NCBI GenBank assembly: GCA_030762895.1
Contig: CM061064.1
Location: forward strand, 239,845,086 to 239,909,085
Length of the DNA stretch: 64,000 bases
Source: Sophora flavescens
Taxonomy: Eukaryota; Streptophyta; Magnoliopsida; Fabales; Fabaceae
Direction of reading: 5' to 3'
A program made the position numbers and the translations under genes. A model generated the notes under the pieces. That model saw only the letters and a program-made list of their open reading frames with translations. It did not search any database and had not been told where the DNA came from. Below are positions 23,894 through 35,945 of this stretch, one piece after another. Position 1 is the stretch's first letter. Each line of letters opens with the position of its first letter.

Positions 23894-24830
23894 AATATTA
23901 TATGTATGTTTTAGATAAAATATTTATTATATAATATATTTCTAGTTTGGATTTATAGTTTTTTAATATATTTATGGCAACATGATATTTTGTTAAACAA
24001 ATTGATATACTTTCCGAAACAGTTTGATAATAACATTTTGGATATTATATAGTTAGATTATCTTTTCCAATTTTATTTGATGGTGTTAGTCTTATCTAAT
24101 AATAAATAAATAAATAAAAAAGAAATAATATATTGGGTCTTTAAATTCAAATTTCAGGACTTCTAATTAGAGAATTACATTAAATTAATACTTGAGAAAC
24201 CCTAAAAACTCTAAAACACTATGGGGGCTGTTGAGGGAGGTTCTATACCTTGAGAGAATATCTTTGATGGGAAGATGGGTCTAAGAAGAGATTGGGGAAG
24301 AGATCGTTCCTAAGACGTTAAGATTTATCGTAGAAGCACACATAACGTTTTGATGGTCTTTAAGAGGTGAGTAAAAACATCTTTGTTCACCCTTCCATGG
24401 TACAATAAATTTTGGGGTTTGAAACCAAATTATGAATTTATGGAGTTTCCAATGATTAAATGTTCAATATTTTAAATTATGTGATTAAATGTTAGATTGA
24501 ATGATTTCTTGAAGGATGTAATTTTTATTGTGTTATTAATATGAAGAATTTGGGATTAGCAGTCTTCTAGGCTTTTGAATTTTAAATATACTGGGTATAG
24601 CATCTAAATGACTGAATTTGTTTTCTTATGTATAATAATGTTTGTTGTGAAAATCTTTGTTCCCTAGACATTCACAAACTTACGTTAATGAACCTACTGA
24701 AGCGAGAATTGGTATGAAGCCTTTCTTTTGTTTATATATGTACGTATAGCTTAAAATTAAAATTGCATGGTTGTAATTTATTTTGAAAATGAACAAAAGG
24801 CTTTGTAACGTCGAATTCACGAATTGGTGT

Positions 24831-24832
<2 letters not shown>

Positions 24833-24907
<75 letters not shown>
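24833..24907. repeat. AT microsatellite
   Basis: About 36 uninterrupted AT units within H LTR2. Confidence 0.95.
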
Positions 24908-24911
<4 letters not shown>

Positions 24912-25722
24912 AATTGATTTTGTGATGTTATAGTGTTGTCTTGTCATGATGCTATATCATTGAGATTGACATATAAGGTCATATATCATGACCCAGGGTT
25001 ATGATATATGCCCAAAATATGATTCTAGATTATGATTTTTGTGATTGTTAAGATATATGGGATGATGGATACCTCCTCATTAAAGGAATGGTTTCCTCGT
25101 TAGATGTGACACCCTAAACTCGGGTCGTCACATGGTTACCTGTTTGAGGAAATAAAACTTAATTTGCTGGTTACTTTCGAAAAATAATGTTTTCTCAATG
25201 TTCATCTTTTCAAAATATGGTGATAATTTTTTTTTCTTTTAACCTCATAACAACAACAACGTAATCAAATTACACTTAAATACACAATGTATATAAGTCA
25301 TACAACTATACTGCCTCATATGTTTTCATACCTAAATCATTTTTAGTTTTATCCTCAAAACATAATAGGACCTAAGTTGGTCGTAACTAACAGACACTAC
25401 AGCCAATAGGAGCAGCACATCACGCTTCCAACTAGACAGCCTTCCTCTTCTTGTAGGGATCATACCCCTTGTAAGACTCTAATATGGTTGTAAGGGTGAG
25501 ACACGAATATATGGATTTATCACCATAACTAAATGCGCAACACAAAAGAAGGCACATACACATATACATATTTATAACAACGTAATCATTCATATTATAT
25601 CTCATTGTTTATCAATGGGTTTCACACCCCAAACATCAACGTTGAAAAACTATGCATGAACACTTCAAAACATCATCTAAACATTCATACCTAATCTCAT
25701 GAGATATCTCCAACCTCGTGGT

Positions 25723-26150
25723 CACTAGTGCAATAAGTGCTTTTTACATCAGTTAAAATTGATTTTTTACGTCAGAATAGTGACTGACGTAAATACAGCT
25801 GACGTTAAAAGTTAAAATTTTAACGTCAGTTGAGAACTGACGTTAAATATATAACTATTAACGTCGGTTCTTTAACACAACTGACGTTAATTTTTTCAAA
25901 ATTAACGTTAGTTCTTTAACACAACTGACGTTAATTTTGTAAAAATTAATGTCGGTTCTTTAAGAACGGACATTAATTTTGTTAAAACTTACGTCAGTTG
26001 TTATAAAGAACTGACGTTAAAGGTCTTAATTTTAACATCAGTTGTTTATTACAACTGACGTTAATAGTGTACTGTATATTTTATAAAATACTATTAACGT
26101 TAGTTGTTTGATACAACTGACGTTAATAGTATTTTTTTTAAATTCAGTTT
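25723..26150. repeat. CACTA left terminal and subterminal repeats
   Basis: After CACTAGTGCAATAAG come about ten copies of a motif close to TTAACGTCAGTT, in alternating orientation and spaced about 30-50 bp. Such arrays are the known binding sites of CACTA transposition proteins. Confidence 0.88.
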
Positions 26151-26361
26151 TAAAATATCACTCCCCTCAGCTATCCCTGCATTCAGTAAATATCCCAGTA
26201 ACACAGAATATCACGCACATTACAGAATTGCAAAGGAAAAATGGAACAATGATCCATATGTATGCTTGTTCAGAAACAATATATATTTATTAACATAGGT
26301 TATAACTCAAAATAAATACAGAAATAAAAATAAAAATAAATGTATACTAAGTTTAAACTAC

Positions 26362-26943
26362 CTATATCAATGTCCCTTCGTGATGATCATCATGAGTGGC
26401 ATGTACATCGTCCACCTGTGTCTCCTCGATTATAGTAGGCATGTTTGTTGAAAAAGAAGGAGTCTCAGGAATATCAAGATTTGAATCTTCATTTTCATCA
26501 CTACCATTATACATGCTTTTTCCTTGGAGAACCACGGACAACCTTTTGTTAGAAGGATCGGTGATGTAGAACACTTGTTTTGCTTGGGAAGCCATTATGA
26601 AAGGCTAATTTATATGACCTAACTTGTTGAGGTCTACCAATGTGAACCCCAATTCGTCGGTTTGTACACCACCGTTACTATCAACCCACTTACATTTAAA
26701 TACCGGCACCGTAAGCTTAGTGTAATCGAGCACCCAAATATCTTCAATATATCCAAAGTAAGGTCTCGGTGCTTTAACGGGTTTTGTGTCCTTTGCACTA
26801 GAGAAGTGCATTGCTTCGGCCACGATCATAACCCCACTATTTTGCATGGTACTCTTGTTATCTTGCTCCTTTGTATAAAAGGAAAAGTTATTTATGTCGT
26901 ATCCGCTCCAACATATGACGTTGAAGCTAGGCCCACGTGCTAG
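26362..26943 (-). pseudogene. CACTA transposase, 3' part: C-terminal DUF4216-like domain
   Basis: Read on the minus strand, the frame after the TGA at 26944-26946 continues LARGPSFNVICWSGYDI, NNFSFYTKEQDNKSTMQNSG, then GVMIVAEAMHF, YFGYIEDIWVLDY and VFKCKWVDSNGGVQTDELGF. This is the C-terminal domain seen in plant TNP2 transposases. A TAG at 26605-26607 interrupts it before PFIMASQAKQVFYITDPSNK, and the protein ends with an acidic tail at 26362. Both stops are in the same frame as the upstream parts. The first replaces the Trp normally found before LARGP. Confidence 0.85.
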
Positions 26944-27377
26944 TCATCTTAAGTCATCAGAAGCAGTACTACCATCCTTAAGCATTTCTTCCTTGAACCA
27001 TAGTAAGAAAGTCTTGCTATGCTTGTTCAACAACCACCTTTCGCTCATTCGAGGGTTTTCTTGATTGACTTTTCTTTTATGTTCAAATAAGAAAAGCTGA
27101 ACACATTCGATGTTGTTCAATACATACAAATGTGCTTGAATCACTTCCTCCCGATCCTTCCTATTAATTCTTAAGCCATGTATACCCTTACCTTGACATC
27201 CGATCTCATCATGCCGAGGCTTAGGAACCCCTATAGGATCCGTGTTATGAAGGTAGTCCGAACAAAACTCAATAGCTTCTTTTGCAACATACCTTTGAAC
27301 AATAGATGCTTCCGGACGATGAGGATTCTTCACGTACCCTTTCAAGATCTTCATGTAGCGCTCAACTGGGTACATCC
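26944..27377 (-). pseudogene. CACTA transposase, part after the copia insertion (DUF4218 end)
   Basis: The minus-strand frame resumes directly at the copia border with YPVERYMKILKGYVKNPHRPE, continuing the RWM at 35946-35951. It carries the conserved EASIVQRYVAKEAIEFCSDY motif and a Lys/Arg-rich region, and ends at an in-frame TGA at 26944-26946. Removing copia and one CATCC restores this frame exactly, so copia hit a frame that was open here. Confidence 0.88.
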
Positions 27378-28787
27378 TGTTGGTGTAAGCCCTAGAGGCC
27401 AATGTATTTCTTTAGACTTACATTTGTATCTTGCTATTATATATATATATATATATGATATGAGGCATTCCAGTTTATTGTGTTACTTGTTTAAACATAA
27501 TAACGTCCTTAGAATAGAAATCTCAGTTCAATAGAATATCAAGTATATGACTTGATCGTGAGACACTATTGAACAATGAAATTCTATTCTTAAATATCCG
27601 TAGTCAAGTATTTTATTAATAAGAACAATAATAATACAATTGAGACTATTATGTGTGCAGACTGATGACCATATCTCACGGGTCATGGATATGAGATATC
27701 GAGTCGACACATAGGTACACATTAGAGTAATGATGTACTGGATTGACCCGCCATGAGAACACTACATGGAGCGTTATGTGAGTGTCATAAGTAGTTCTCA
27801 TAGTGACAATGGTGCATACAATCCTTCGACCTGAAATCACTACGATCCCTACATGAGGAGTCGTGTGCTTTAATATCGTCAAACGTCATATGTAATAGGA
27901 TGATTATAAAGACGGTCATTGGGCATACCACGAGTCATGCAGAGGGATGTGAGTGACCTAGATGGAATTTGTCCCCCCTACATAACAGGAGTAATATCTG
28001 TGGGCCCCCTGATAGAGTGAGACTGTAAAATGCATGGCCGTGCTGAAATGAGTCAATATGAGATATTGACCTCATTTGTTGTTAAGTCTACTCGGGTATC
28101 AGGGAACATGATATTGAACCATACAAGGGTGACACATTCTATGCCTTGTGTTCAATATAGATATATGGACAAAGGGATAATAATGCACATGAATAATTGT
28201 CACAGAAAGGTATCGTCAAATCACTGACTTTCTCACTACTTAGGTAGCAGTGATGTATTGCTAGATACCGCTCACTGTTTGTAATATTAAATGGGATTTA
28301 ATGTTACTGCTAACGTTTTGGGAACCTATAGGGTCACACACATAAGAGCGGATTAAAAGAAGCATTAAAAGGAGAGTTGGACTATCCTATTGGGCCTGGC
28401 GCATAGTACATGGGCTTAGGTCAAGTGCTGCTCACTAACTCACTTAAGGAGGCGCTACTATAAGTAGAACACTTAAGTTGTTGTGCATACACGGTTGATA
28501 ACCTAGCCGCACAAAAGGAGTAAGAGTGAACAGTAAGTCTCGATTTTGAAGCTAGCACTGTAAGACAGAGACGCTTCAGGTTCGTGACGTTGGACGTTCA
28601 CGGAGTCCGCTCGTGTGGATACCTCTGGAGACACCGTTCGTGCGGTGTTCGTGATAGACGAATTTCAACCAACAGCCATCGCTTCAAGATGTAAACTTTC
28701 TAATCATGAATCATGACCATTCGCATGGATCCTTCGATGGGAATTTTCCGCTGCATTTTATTTTGTTTTATACGCAAATTCCCAACA
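27378..28787 (+). repeat. copia 5' LTR
   Basis: 1410 bp. TATA-like TATAAGTA at 28459-28466. Frames inside it recur in the 3' LTR only because the sequence is duplicated. Confidence 0.96.
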
Positions 28788-28788
28788 G

Positions 28789-28802
28789 TGGTATCAGAGC
28801 CG
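28789..28802 (+). other. copia primer-binding site, initiator tRNA-Met
   Basis: TGGTATCAGAGCCG begins 1 nt after the LTR end. Confidence 0.9.
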
Positions 28803-30546
28803 CTTGCGAAACCATAATTATGTTACGTGGTTTATCTGTTATGTATGATAACATGTTTATAATGTGAATCGTTTTTCTGAAAATTGTTTTTGAAAATCGT
28901 TTGCATCTGGTTTGCGAAACCTTGTTTCTGTGATTTTCGTATGTATATGATATATACGTCTATTGCATGTTTGTGTATGTATGTGATATGTACGTTGGTT
29001 TTGAATCCCTATTATGTTCTGCGATGGCTTCAAATGTTGATGTTAAACATGATTGTTTTCAGTTTTGCGTTGGCGGCGTTAAGGGGTTTCAGACATGAAA
29101 AGTTCATGTTGTTGCGACTGAGGTTCCAAGTGTTGAAACCGTAGCTGCCGTTCCTTGCAACGTGAAGTATTCACGGGCCTTGCGGTTTTAGGGTTGAAAG
29201 GTTGACGCCCCGTGCTACCTCTGCGTAGTGTGTAATTTCGAAATTCAAATTTTGAAAATTTTATGTCACCATTTAATAATTATATCAATTACAATAAATG
29301 TGATTTGTTACAATAAATGTGATTTATATAAATGTGATTTATATCAATTACAATAAATGTGATTTATGTTAATTGAATAAATGTGATTTATGTCAATTAC
29401 AATAAATGTGATTTGTGGTAACAACAATTGCAATAAATGTGATTTATAGTAACATCTATTATAATAAATGTGATTTATTATATATATATATGTTATGTTT
29501 TCAAAATTCGGATTTTGAAATCTCTAATTTATGAAATTAATAATAATAATGATTATGTGTTATTATTGGTTGTTACTATTTATTTGGTGATGTATGGTGA
29601 ATGGTTATGGCCTTAGTCCTTTTACCTTTTCGTTTATATTTTGAAATACGGCCTGCGTGCCGTGCCTTTCTCTTATATTCCATATGTATCTTCTTTTCTC
29701 ATCTCACTCCCCTCATATGTAAAATGAGGTTTCTGTTTATGTAATGTAATGATGGAGACAAGAAGACGCTATCACGTGGGAGAGCTTGCTTGGGGAAGCT
29801 TGGACGCTCCTAGGTTTTAGTTTAGATTCTCTCATTGGCTTGGGAGAATCAATGCGTTAGGGGCCATAACCATATCACATTTATTTGCCTTATATATGCA
29901 TGAGATGCATGTATGTATAAAGTATGTTAAAAGAGTTTAACTAATATATGTATGAGATGCATATATGTAAATAATAAGTTAAAGAGTTTAACAAATGATG
30001 AGATCAAATTTCAATAAAATCCCTCAAAAGGAAATATTAAGTCACATTTAAAGGCCTTCCGATGCATGGCACTCGTCAAGACTATTATCGATTAAGTGTG
30101 GGTCCGCCAAAGCGGGGTACCTTTATCTATAATAGTAAGGCGCGATGGGACAAATGTAATGTTCAACTGCTATCCATTGGGTCTGACTTAACTAAGCCAA
30201 CTTCAATAGGATTGAAAGGCTTAGAGGCTCATAAGTTGGGCTTTAGTCCATGTGATGGATTAGAATAAGAGTTATTCACCCAACTGTCCAAGAGTTGCAT
30301 GAGATGCAATCGGAAAGTGTTTCCTACCTAAATAACCGAATTTTAAGTGATCAGCCAAAGCTGACTTAAAGCTAGGTGAAATATGGATCTTGGCCCACTA
30401 GAAAATCTTCCAACGGGATTTTCCGAATCAATGATGAGGGTCATTGTTTTGAGTAAAATAGTGGGAGGCGTATTTAATTAAAGACCTAATTAAATAACTT
30501 CATGGCATGATACTTATATTTTGCATATTTATCTCTGTAGATTACC
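28803..30546 (+). other. copia leader between primer site and gag
   Basis: 1.74 kb without credible coding. It contains a tandem block (29283-29482) built on AATAAATGTGATTTAT repeated about eight times at irregular spacing. Short frames such as 28884-29144 and 30062-30268 have no recognisable domain. Confidence 0.7.
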
Positions 30547-31422
30547 ATGGCATCAAACACATCAAATAACCTGTCATTGCGATCCGTCCTTGAGAAGGAC
30601 AAACAATCCGGAACGAATTTTCTGGACTGGTACAGAAACTTGAGGATTGTCCTCAAACATGAGAAAAAGCTGTATGTTCTTGAGGAGCCTATTTCTGAGG
30701 AGCCACCGGCTTCAACTGCTCCTAGGGCTGACAGGGATGCTTATAAGAAGCATCAGGATGATGCCTTAGACGTCGTCTGTCTTATGCTTGCAACCATGAC
30801 CTCTGAGCTGCAAAAGCAACATGAGACCATGGAGGCATACGATATGATCGTGCACCTCAAGCTGCTCTACCAAGAGCAAGCAAGGCATGAGCGGTTCGAA
30901 GTTTCCAGAGCCCTTTTCCAGTGTAAATTGGCAGAAGGGAGCCCTGTGAGTCCTCATGTACTCCAGATGATCGGGTACATTGAGAATCTCGAGAGACTGG
31001 GATTTCCTTTAGGCCAATAGTTGGCCACCGACTTGGTTCTGCAATCGTTGCCTGAGAGCTATAGTCAGTTTGTCATGAACTTCAATATGAATGATCTTGA
31101 CAAACCTCTGCCAGAGTTGTTGAGCATGTTAAGAACCGCTGTACAAAATATTAACAAAGGAAAGGGGAAGGCCATTTTGATGGTCCACGCTGGAAATAGC
31201 AAGAAGCAGCCCAAGAAGCCCAAGAACAAACAGAAGGGAAAGGGCAAGGGCAAGGCCATCAACAAGATCAAGCCCAGTACTTCTGGCTTGAAGCCTGTGG
31301 GTGGTGTGGCTAAGGAAGGCAATTGATTCCACTGTGGTCGGACCGAACATTGGAAGAGGAACTGCCCAAAATACCTGGAAGAGATTAAGAAGAAGAAGGG
31401 AAGTGAGACTTCCGCTTCAGGT
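30547..31422 (+). pseudogene. gag: copia gag with two stops
   Basis: ATG 30547 (MASNTSNNLSLRSVLEKDK) opens a UBN2-type copia gag: NFLDWYRNLRIVLKHEKKLY, then EQARHERFEVSRALFQCKLA. In-frame stops lie at 31018 (TAG) and 31324 (TGA). A Lys/Pro-rich basic stretch precedes the knuckle FHCGRTEHWKRNC (31327-31365). The second stop replaces the first Cys of the CCHC motif. The same frame passes directly into the protease. Confidence 0.87.
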
Positions 31423-32748
31423 ATGTTTGTTATAGAAGTCAATTTATCTACTTCTGCATCATGGGTATTAGATACTGGATGTGGTTCTCACATTTGTACA
31501 AATGTGCAGGACCTAGACAGGAGTAGACCATTGACAAAGGGCGAAGTCGATCTACGAGTCGGAAATGGAGCAAAGGTTGCTGCTTTAGCTGTAGGGACTT
31601 ATGTATTAACTTTGCCCACTGGGCTTACTATTCAGTTAGAGAACTGTTATTTTGTGCCTGCAATTAGCAGGAATATCATTTCCGTTTCTTGTTTGGACAA
31701 GATTGGTTTTTCTTTTATAATCAAGAACAAAAGTTGTTCTATTTATTTGAATGATATTTTCTATGCTAGTGCACACATGAGTAATGGACTTTATGTCCTT
31801 GATCTTGAAATGCCCATCTATAACATAAATACTAAGAGGTTCAAACCAAATGAGTTGAACCCATCTTATCTTTGGCATTGTCGTTTAGGCCATATAAATG
31901 AGAAGCGCATTTCGAAGCTCCATAAAGATGGACTCTTGGACTCATTTGATTATGAATCATATGAGATATGTGAGTCTTGTTTATTGGGAAAGATGACTAA
32001 AGCTCCATTCACCGGAAAAGGTGAAAGAGCCAACGATCTTTTGGGTCTTATACATAGCGATGTATGCGGACCCCTAAACACATAAGCTAGAGGTGGTTTT
32101 CAGTACTTCATCACATTTACTGATGATTTCAGTAGATATGGATTTGTGTATCTTATGAAACATAAATCGGAATCCTTTGAAAATTTCAAGGAATTCAAAA
32201 ATGAGGTACAAAACCAACTTGGTAAAAATATTAAAGCTCTTCGATCAGATCGAGGTGGTGAATATTTGAGCCTAGAGTTTGATGATCATCTGAGAGAGTG
32301 TGGGATTTTATCTCAACTCACTCCACCTGGAACACCACAATGGAATGGTGTTTCTGAGAGGAGAAATCGAACCTTGTTGGACATGGTTCGGTCTATGATG
32401 AGTCATGCAGACCTTCCAAACTCTTTCTGGGGACATGCTCTATTAACAGCAGCTTTTACACTTAACCGTGTTCCATCCAAAACGGTTGAAAAGACACCAT
32501 ATGAGATATGGACTGGTAGACGACCCAGCATGTCTTTTATGAAGATTTGGGGTTGTGAAGCATATGTGAAACGTCAAGTTTCTAATAAGCTTGATCCCAA
32601 ATCTGATAAATGCTTCTTTGTGGGGTATCCCAAAGAAACCAAGGGATACCAATTCTATAATCCTTCCGAAGGCAAAGTGTTTGTCGCACGGATTGGTGTA
32701 TTCCTAGAAAAGGAGTTTATCTCCATAGGAACCAGTGGGAGGAAATAG
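31423..32748 (+). pseudogene. pol: copia protease and integrase with an internal stop
   Basis: The protease active site is SWVLDTGCGSHICT near 31456-31497. The pre-integrase zinc domain has LWHCRLGHINEKRISKLH, then CESCLLGKM. The integrase core has Asp in IHSDVCGPL, Asp in RSDRGGEYLS and Glu in NGVSERRNRTLLDMVRSM, so the DDE set is present. A TAA at 32083-32085 cuts the protein just after SDVCGPLNT. The frame ends at TAG 32746 and must shift by one nucleotide to join the RT frame. Confidence 0.88.
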
Positions 32749-34526
32749 AACTTGAAAAAATTCAAGAATCACAGAGTAGTGACCTACCATTGGTGGAATA
32801 GGAGCAACCTTCACAGAATGTTGTGGAGGAACAACCCGCTCCAGTAGCACAAGACCAGCGTAGGTCTAACAGGATACGTCACCAGCCTGAGAGATATGGA
32901 TTTCTCATGACTCCACAAGGTGATGTATTGCTCATGGATCAAGAAGAGCCTGTGACCTACCAGGAGGCCATCACTGGCCCAGAATCTGAGAAGTGGCTTG
33001 AGGCCATGAAATCTGAGATGGATTCCGTGTACACCAACCAGGTATGGACCTTGGTAGAGCCACCTGAAGGGGTAAAACCTATAGGGTGCAAGTGGGTTTT
33101 CAAAAAGAAAACTGACATGGATGGTAAGGTACACACCTTTAAGGCGCGATTGGTTGCTAAGGGTTTCAAGCAAATTCATGGTGTCGACTATCATGAGACC
33201 TTTTCACCTGTTGCGATGCTTAAATCCGTCCGGATCTTACTTGCTATCGCTGCATACCATGATTATGAGATATGGCAGATGGATGTCAAAACTGCCTTCC
33301 TTAATGGAAAGCTTCTTGAGGATGTGTACATGACACAACCTGAAGGCTTTGACATTTCAGAGGATGCCGGAAAGGTATGTAAATTGCAGCGATCAATCTA
33401 TGGATTGAAGCAAGCTTCCAGAAGTTGGAACCTTCGTTTTGATGATGCTGTAAGACAGTACGGATTCATCAAAAATGAAGATGAACCTTGTGTCTACAAG
33501 AAGGTTAGTGGGAGCATTGTTGTTTTTCTGGTGTTATATGTAGATGACATATTACTCATTGGAAATGACATCCCTACACTACAAAATGTAAAGACATGGT
33601 TAGGGAATTGCTTCTCTATGAAAGATTTGGGTGAAGCTACCTATGTATTGGGGATCAGGATCTATAGGGATAGATCACTGAAATTGCTTGGCCTAAGTCA
33701 GAGTACATACATAGACAAAGTGTTGATACGCTTTAACATGCATGAATCCAAGAAAGGACTATTGCCTATGTCACATGGTATATGCCTGTCAAAGGCACAA
33801 TCCCCTTCCACTCAAGAAGAAAGGGATCGCATGAGTAAGATTCCATATGCATCCTCAATTGGATCTATCATGTATGCCATGTTATGTACTCGACCAGATG
33901 TATCGTATGCTTTAAGCATAATGAGCAGGTACCAGTCTGATCCCAGTGAAAGTCACCGGTCTGATGTCAAGAACATCCTTAAGTACTTGAGAAGAACTAA
34001 GGATTCGTTCTTGGTATATGGAGGCGAGGAAGATCTTGCTGTAATAGGTTACACCGATGCTAGCTTCCAGACCGATAAGGATGATTCCAGATCGCAATCT
34101 GGTTATGTGTTCTGCCTGAATGGCGGGGCTGTGAGCTGGAAGAGTTCAAAGCAAGAGCCAGTTGCCGATTCTACTACAGAGGCTGAGTATATTGCCGCCT
34201 CCAATGCAGCAAAGGAGGCTGTTTGGATCAGGAAGTTCATTGATGAACTTGGTACGGTTCCAAGTATTGTGGACCCCATTGATCTCTATTGTGATAACAA
34301 TGGGGCCATTGCACAAGCCAAGGAACCTAGATCTCATCAGCGATCCAAACATATACTTGGGCACTTCCATCTCATTCGAGAGATCATCGATAGAGGAGAT
34401 GTGAAAATATGCAGAGTACCAACACTTGATAACGTTGCTGACCCACTTACGAAACCTCTTGCTCAACAGAAGCATGAAGGTCACACTAGATCGATGGGCA
34501 TTAGATTGATGCCTGATTGGCTCTAG
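32749..34526 (+). CDS. pol: copia reverse transcriptase and RNase H, open from 32823
   Basis: A spacer with one TAG (32799-32801) precedes an open frame of 567 codons. RT shows the ARLVAKGFKQIHGVDYHETF block, DVKTAFLNGKLLEDVYM, QPEGF and the catalytic YVDDILL near 33538. RNase H shows Asp in GYTDASF, Glu in STTEAEYIA, Asp in YCDNNGAI and the NVADPLTKPL end. The frame stops 14 bp before the 3' LTR. This is the best-preserved enzyme-coding segment in the window, but it is separated from functional gag and integrase. Confidence 0.9.
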
Positions 34527-34540
34527 TGCTAGTGGGAGAT
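34527..34540 (+). other. copia polypurine tract
   Basis: TGCTAGTGGGAGAT directly precedes the 3' LTR. The purine core is GTGGGAGA, usual for copia. Confidence 0.8.
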
Positions 34541-35945
34541 TGTTGGTGTAAGCCCTAGAGGCCAATGTATTTCTTTAGACTTACATTTGTATCTTGCTAT
34601 TTTATATATATATGATATCAGGCATTCCAGTTTATTGTGTTACTTGTTTAAACATAATAACGTCCTTAGAATAGAAATCTCAGTTCAATAGAATATCAAG
34701 TATATGACTTGATCGTGAGACACTATTGAACAATGAAATTCTATTCTTAAATATCCGTAGTCAAGTATTTTATTAATAAGGACAATAATAACACAATTGA
34801 GACTATTATGTGTGCAGACTGAGGACCATATCTCACGGGTCATGGATATGAGATATCGAGTCGACACATAGGTACACATTAGAGTAATGATGTACTGGAT
34901 TGACCCGCCATGAGAACACTACATGGAGCGTTATGTGAGTGTCATAAGTAGTTCTCATAGTGACAATGGTGCATACAATCCTTCGACCTGAAATCACTAC
35001 GATCCCTACATGAGGAGTCGTGTGCTTTAATATCGTCAAACGTCATCTGTAATAGGATGATTATAAAGACGGTCATTGGGCATACCACGAGCCATGCAGA
35101 GGGATGTGAGTGACCTAGATGGAATTTGTCCCTCCTACATAACAGGAGTAATATCTGTGGGCCCCCTGATAGAGTGAGACTGTAAAATGCATGGCCATTC
35201 TGAAATGAGTCAATATGAGATATTGACCTCATTTGTTGTTAAGTCTACTCGGGTATCAGGGAACATGATATTGAACCATACAAGGGTGACACATTCTATG
35301 CCTTGTGTTCAATATAGATATATGGACAAAGGGATAATAATGCACATGAATAATTGTCACAGAAAGGTTTCATCAAATCACTGACTTTCTCACTACTTAG
35401 GTAGCGGTGGTGTATTGCTAGATACCGCTCACTGTTTGTAATATTAAATGGGATTTAATGTTACTGCTAACGTTTTGGGAACCTATAGGGTCACACACAT
35501 AAGAGCGGATTAAAAGAAGCATTAAAAGGAGAGTTGGACTTTCCTATTGGGCCTAGCGCATAGTACATGGGCTTAGGTCAAGTGCTGCTCACTAACTCAC
35601 TTAAGGAGGCGCTACTATAAGTAGAACACTTAAGTTGTTGTGAATACACGGTTGATAACCTAGCCGCACAAAAGGAGTAAGAGTGAACAGTAAGTCTCGG
35701 TTTTGAAGCTAGCACTGTAAGACAGAGACGCTTCAGGTTCGTGACGTTGGACATTCACGGAGTCCGCTCGTGTGGATACCTCTGGAGACACCGTTCGTGC
35801 GGTGTTCGTGATAGACGAATTTCAACCAACAGCCATCGCTTCAAGAGGTAAACTTTCTAATCATGAATCATGACCATTCGCATGGATCCTTCGATGGGAA
35901 TTTTTCCGCTGCGTTTTATTTTGTTTTATATGCAAATTCCCAACA
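34541..35945 (+). repeat. copia 3' LTR
   Basis: 1405 bp, nearly identical to the 5' LTR. It ends AATTCCCAACA and is followed by CATCC and the CACTA transposase. Confidence 0.96.

Larger units (their letters stand above)
23539..25104 (+). repeat. H LTR2, 5' part
   Basis: From TGTAATATCCC up to the S1 insertion in the minisatellite (target TTAGA 25100-25104). AT-rich and non-coding. It contains a CATA run followed by a long AT run (23785-23886) and a second AT run (24833-24907). Confidence 0.87.
27378..35945 (+). mobile_element. Ty1/copia retrotransposon
   Basis: Long, nearly identical LTRs (27378-28787 and 34541-35945) with TGTTGG...CAACA ends are flanked by the perfect duplication CATCC (27373-27377, 35946-35950). 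Inside are a tRNA-Met primer site, a leader of 1.7 kb, gag, protease, integrase, RT, RNase H and a polypurine tract, in the copia order. LTR identity by eye is about 98-99%, the main difference being AT-run length, so the insertion is recent relative to its host CACTA. Several stops in gag-integrase make it non-autonomous. Lineage is not assigned. Confidence 0.96.

Noticed and set aside
23785..24907. AT runs as an origin or matrix attachment site
   Set aside because: Simple AT repeats alone do not support such a function, and they lie inside an LTR.
30062..30268. 68-codon frame in the copia leader
   Set aside because: No domain, no start context and no link to the gag frame. It is treated as leader sequence.
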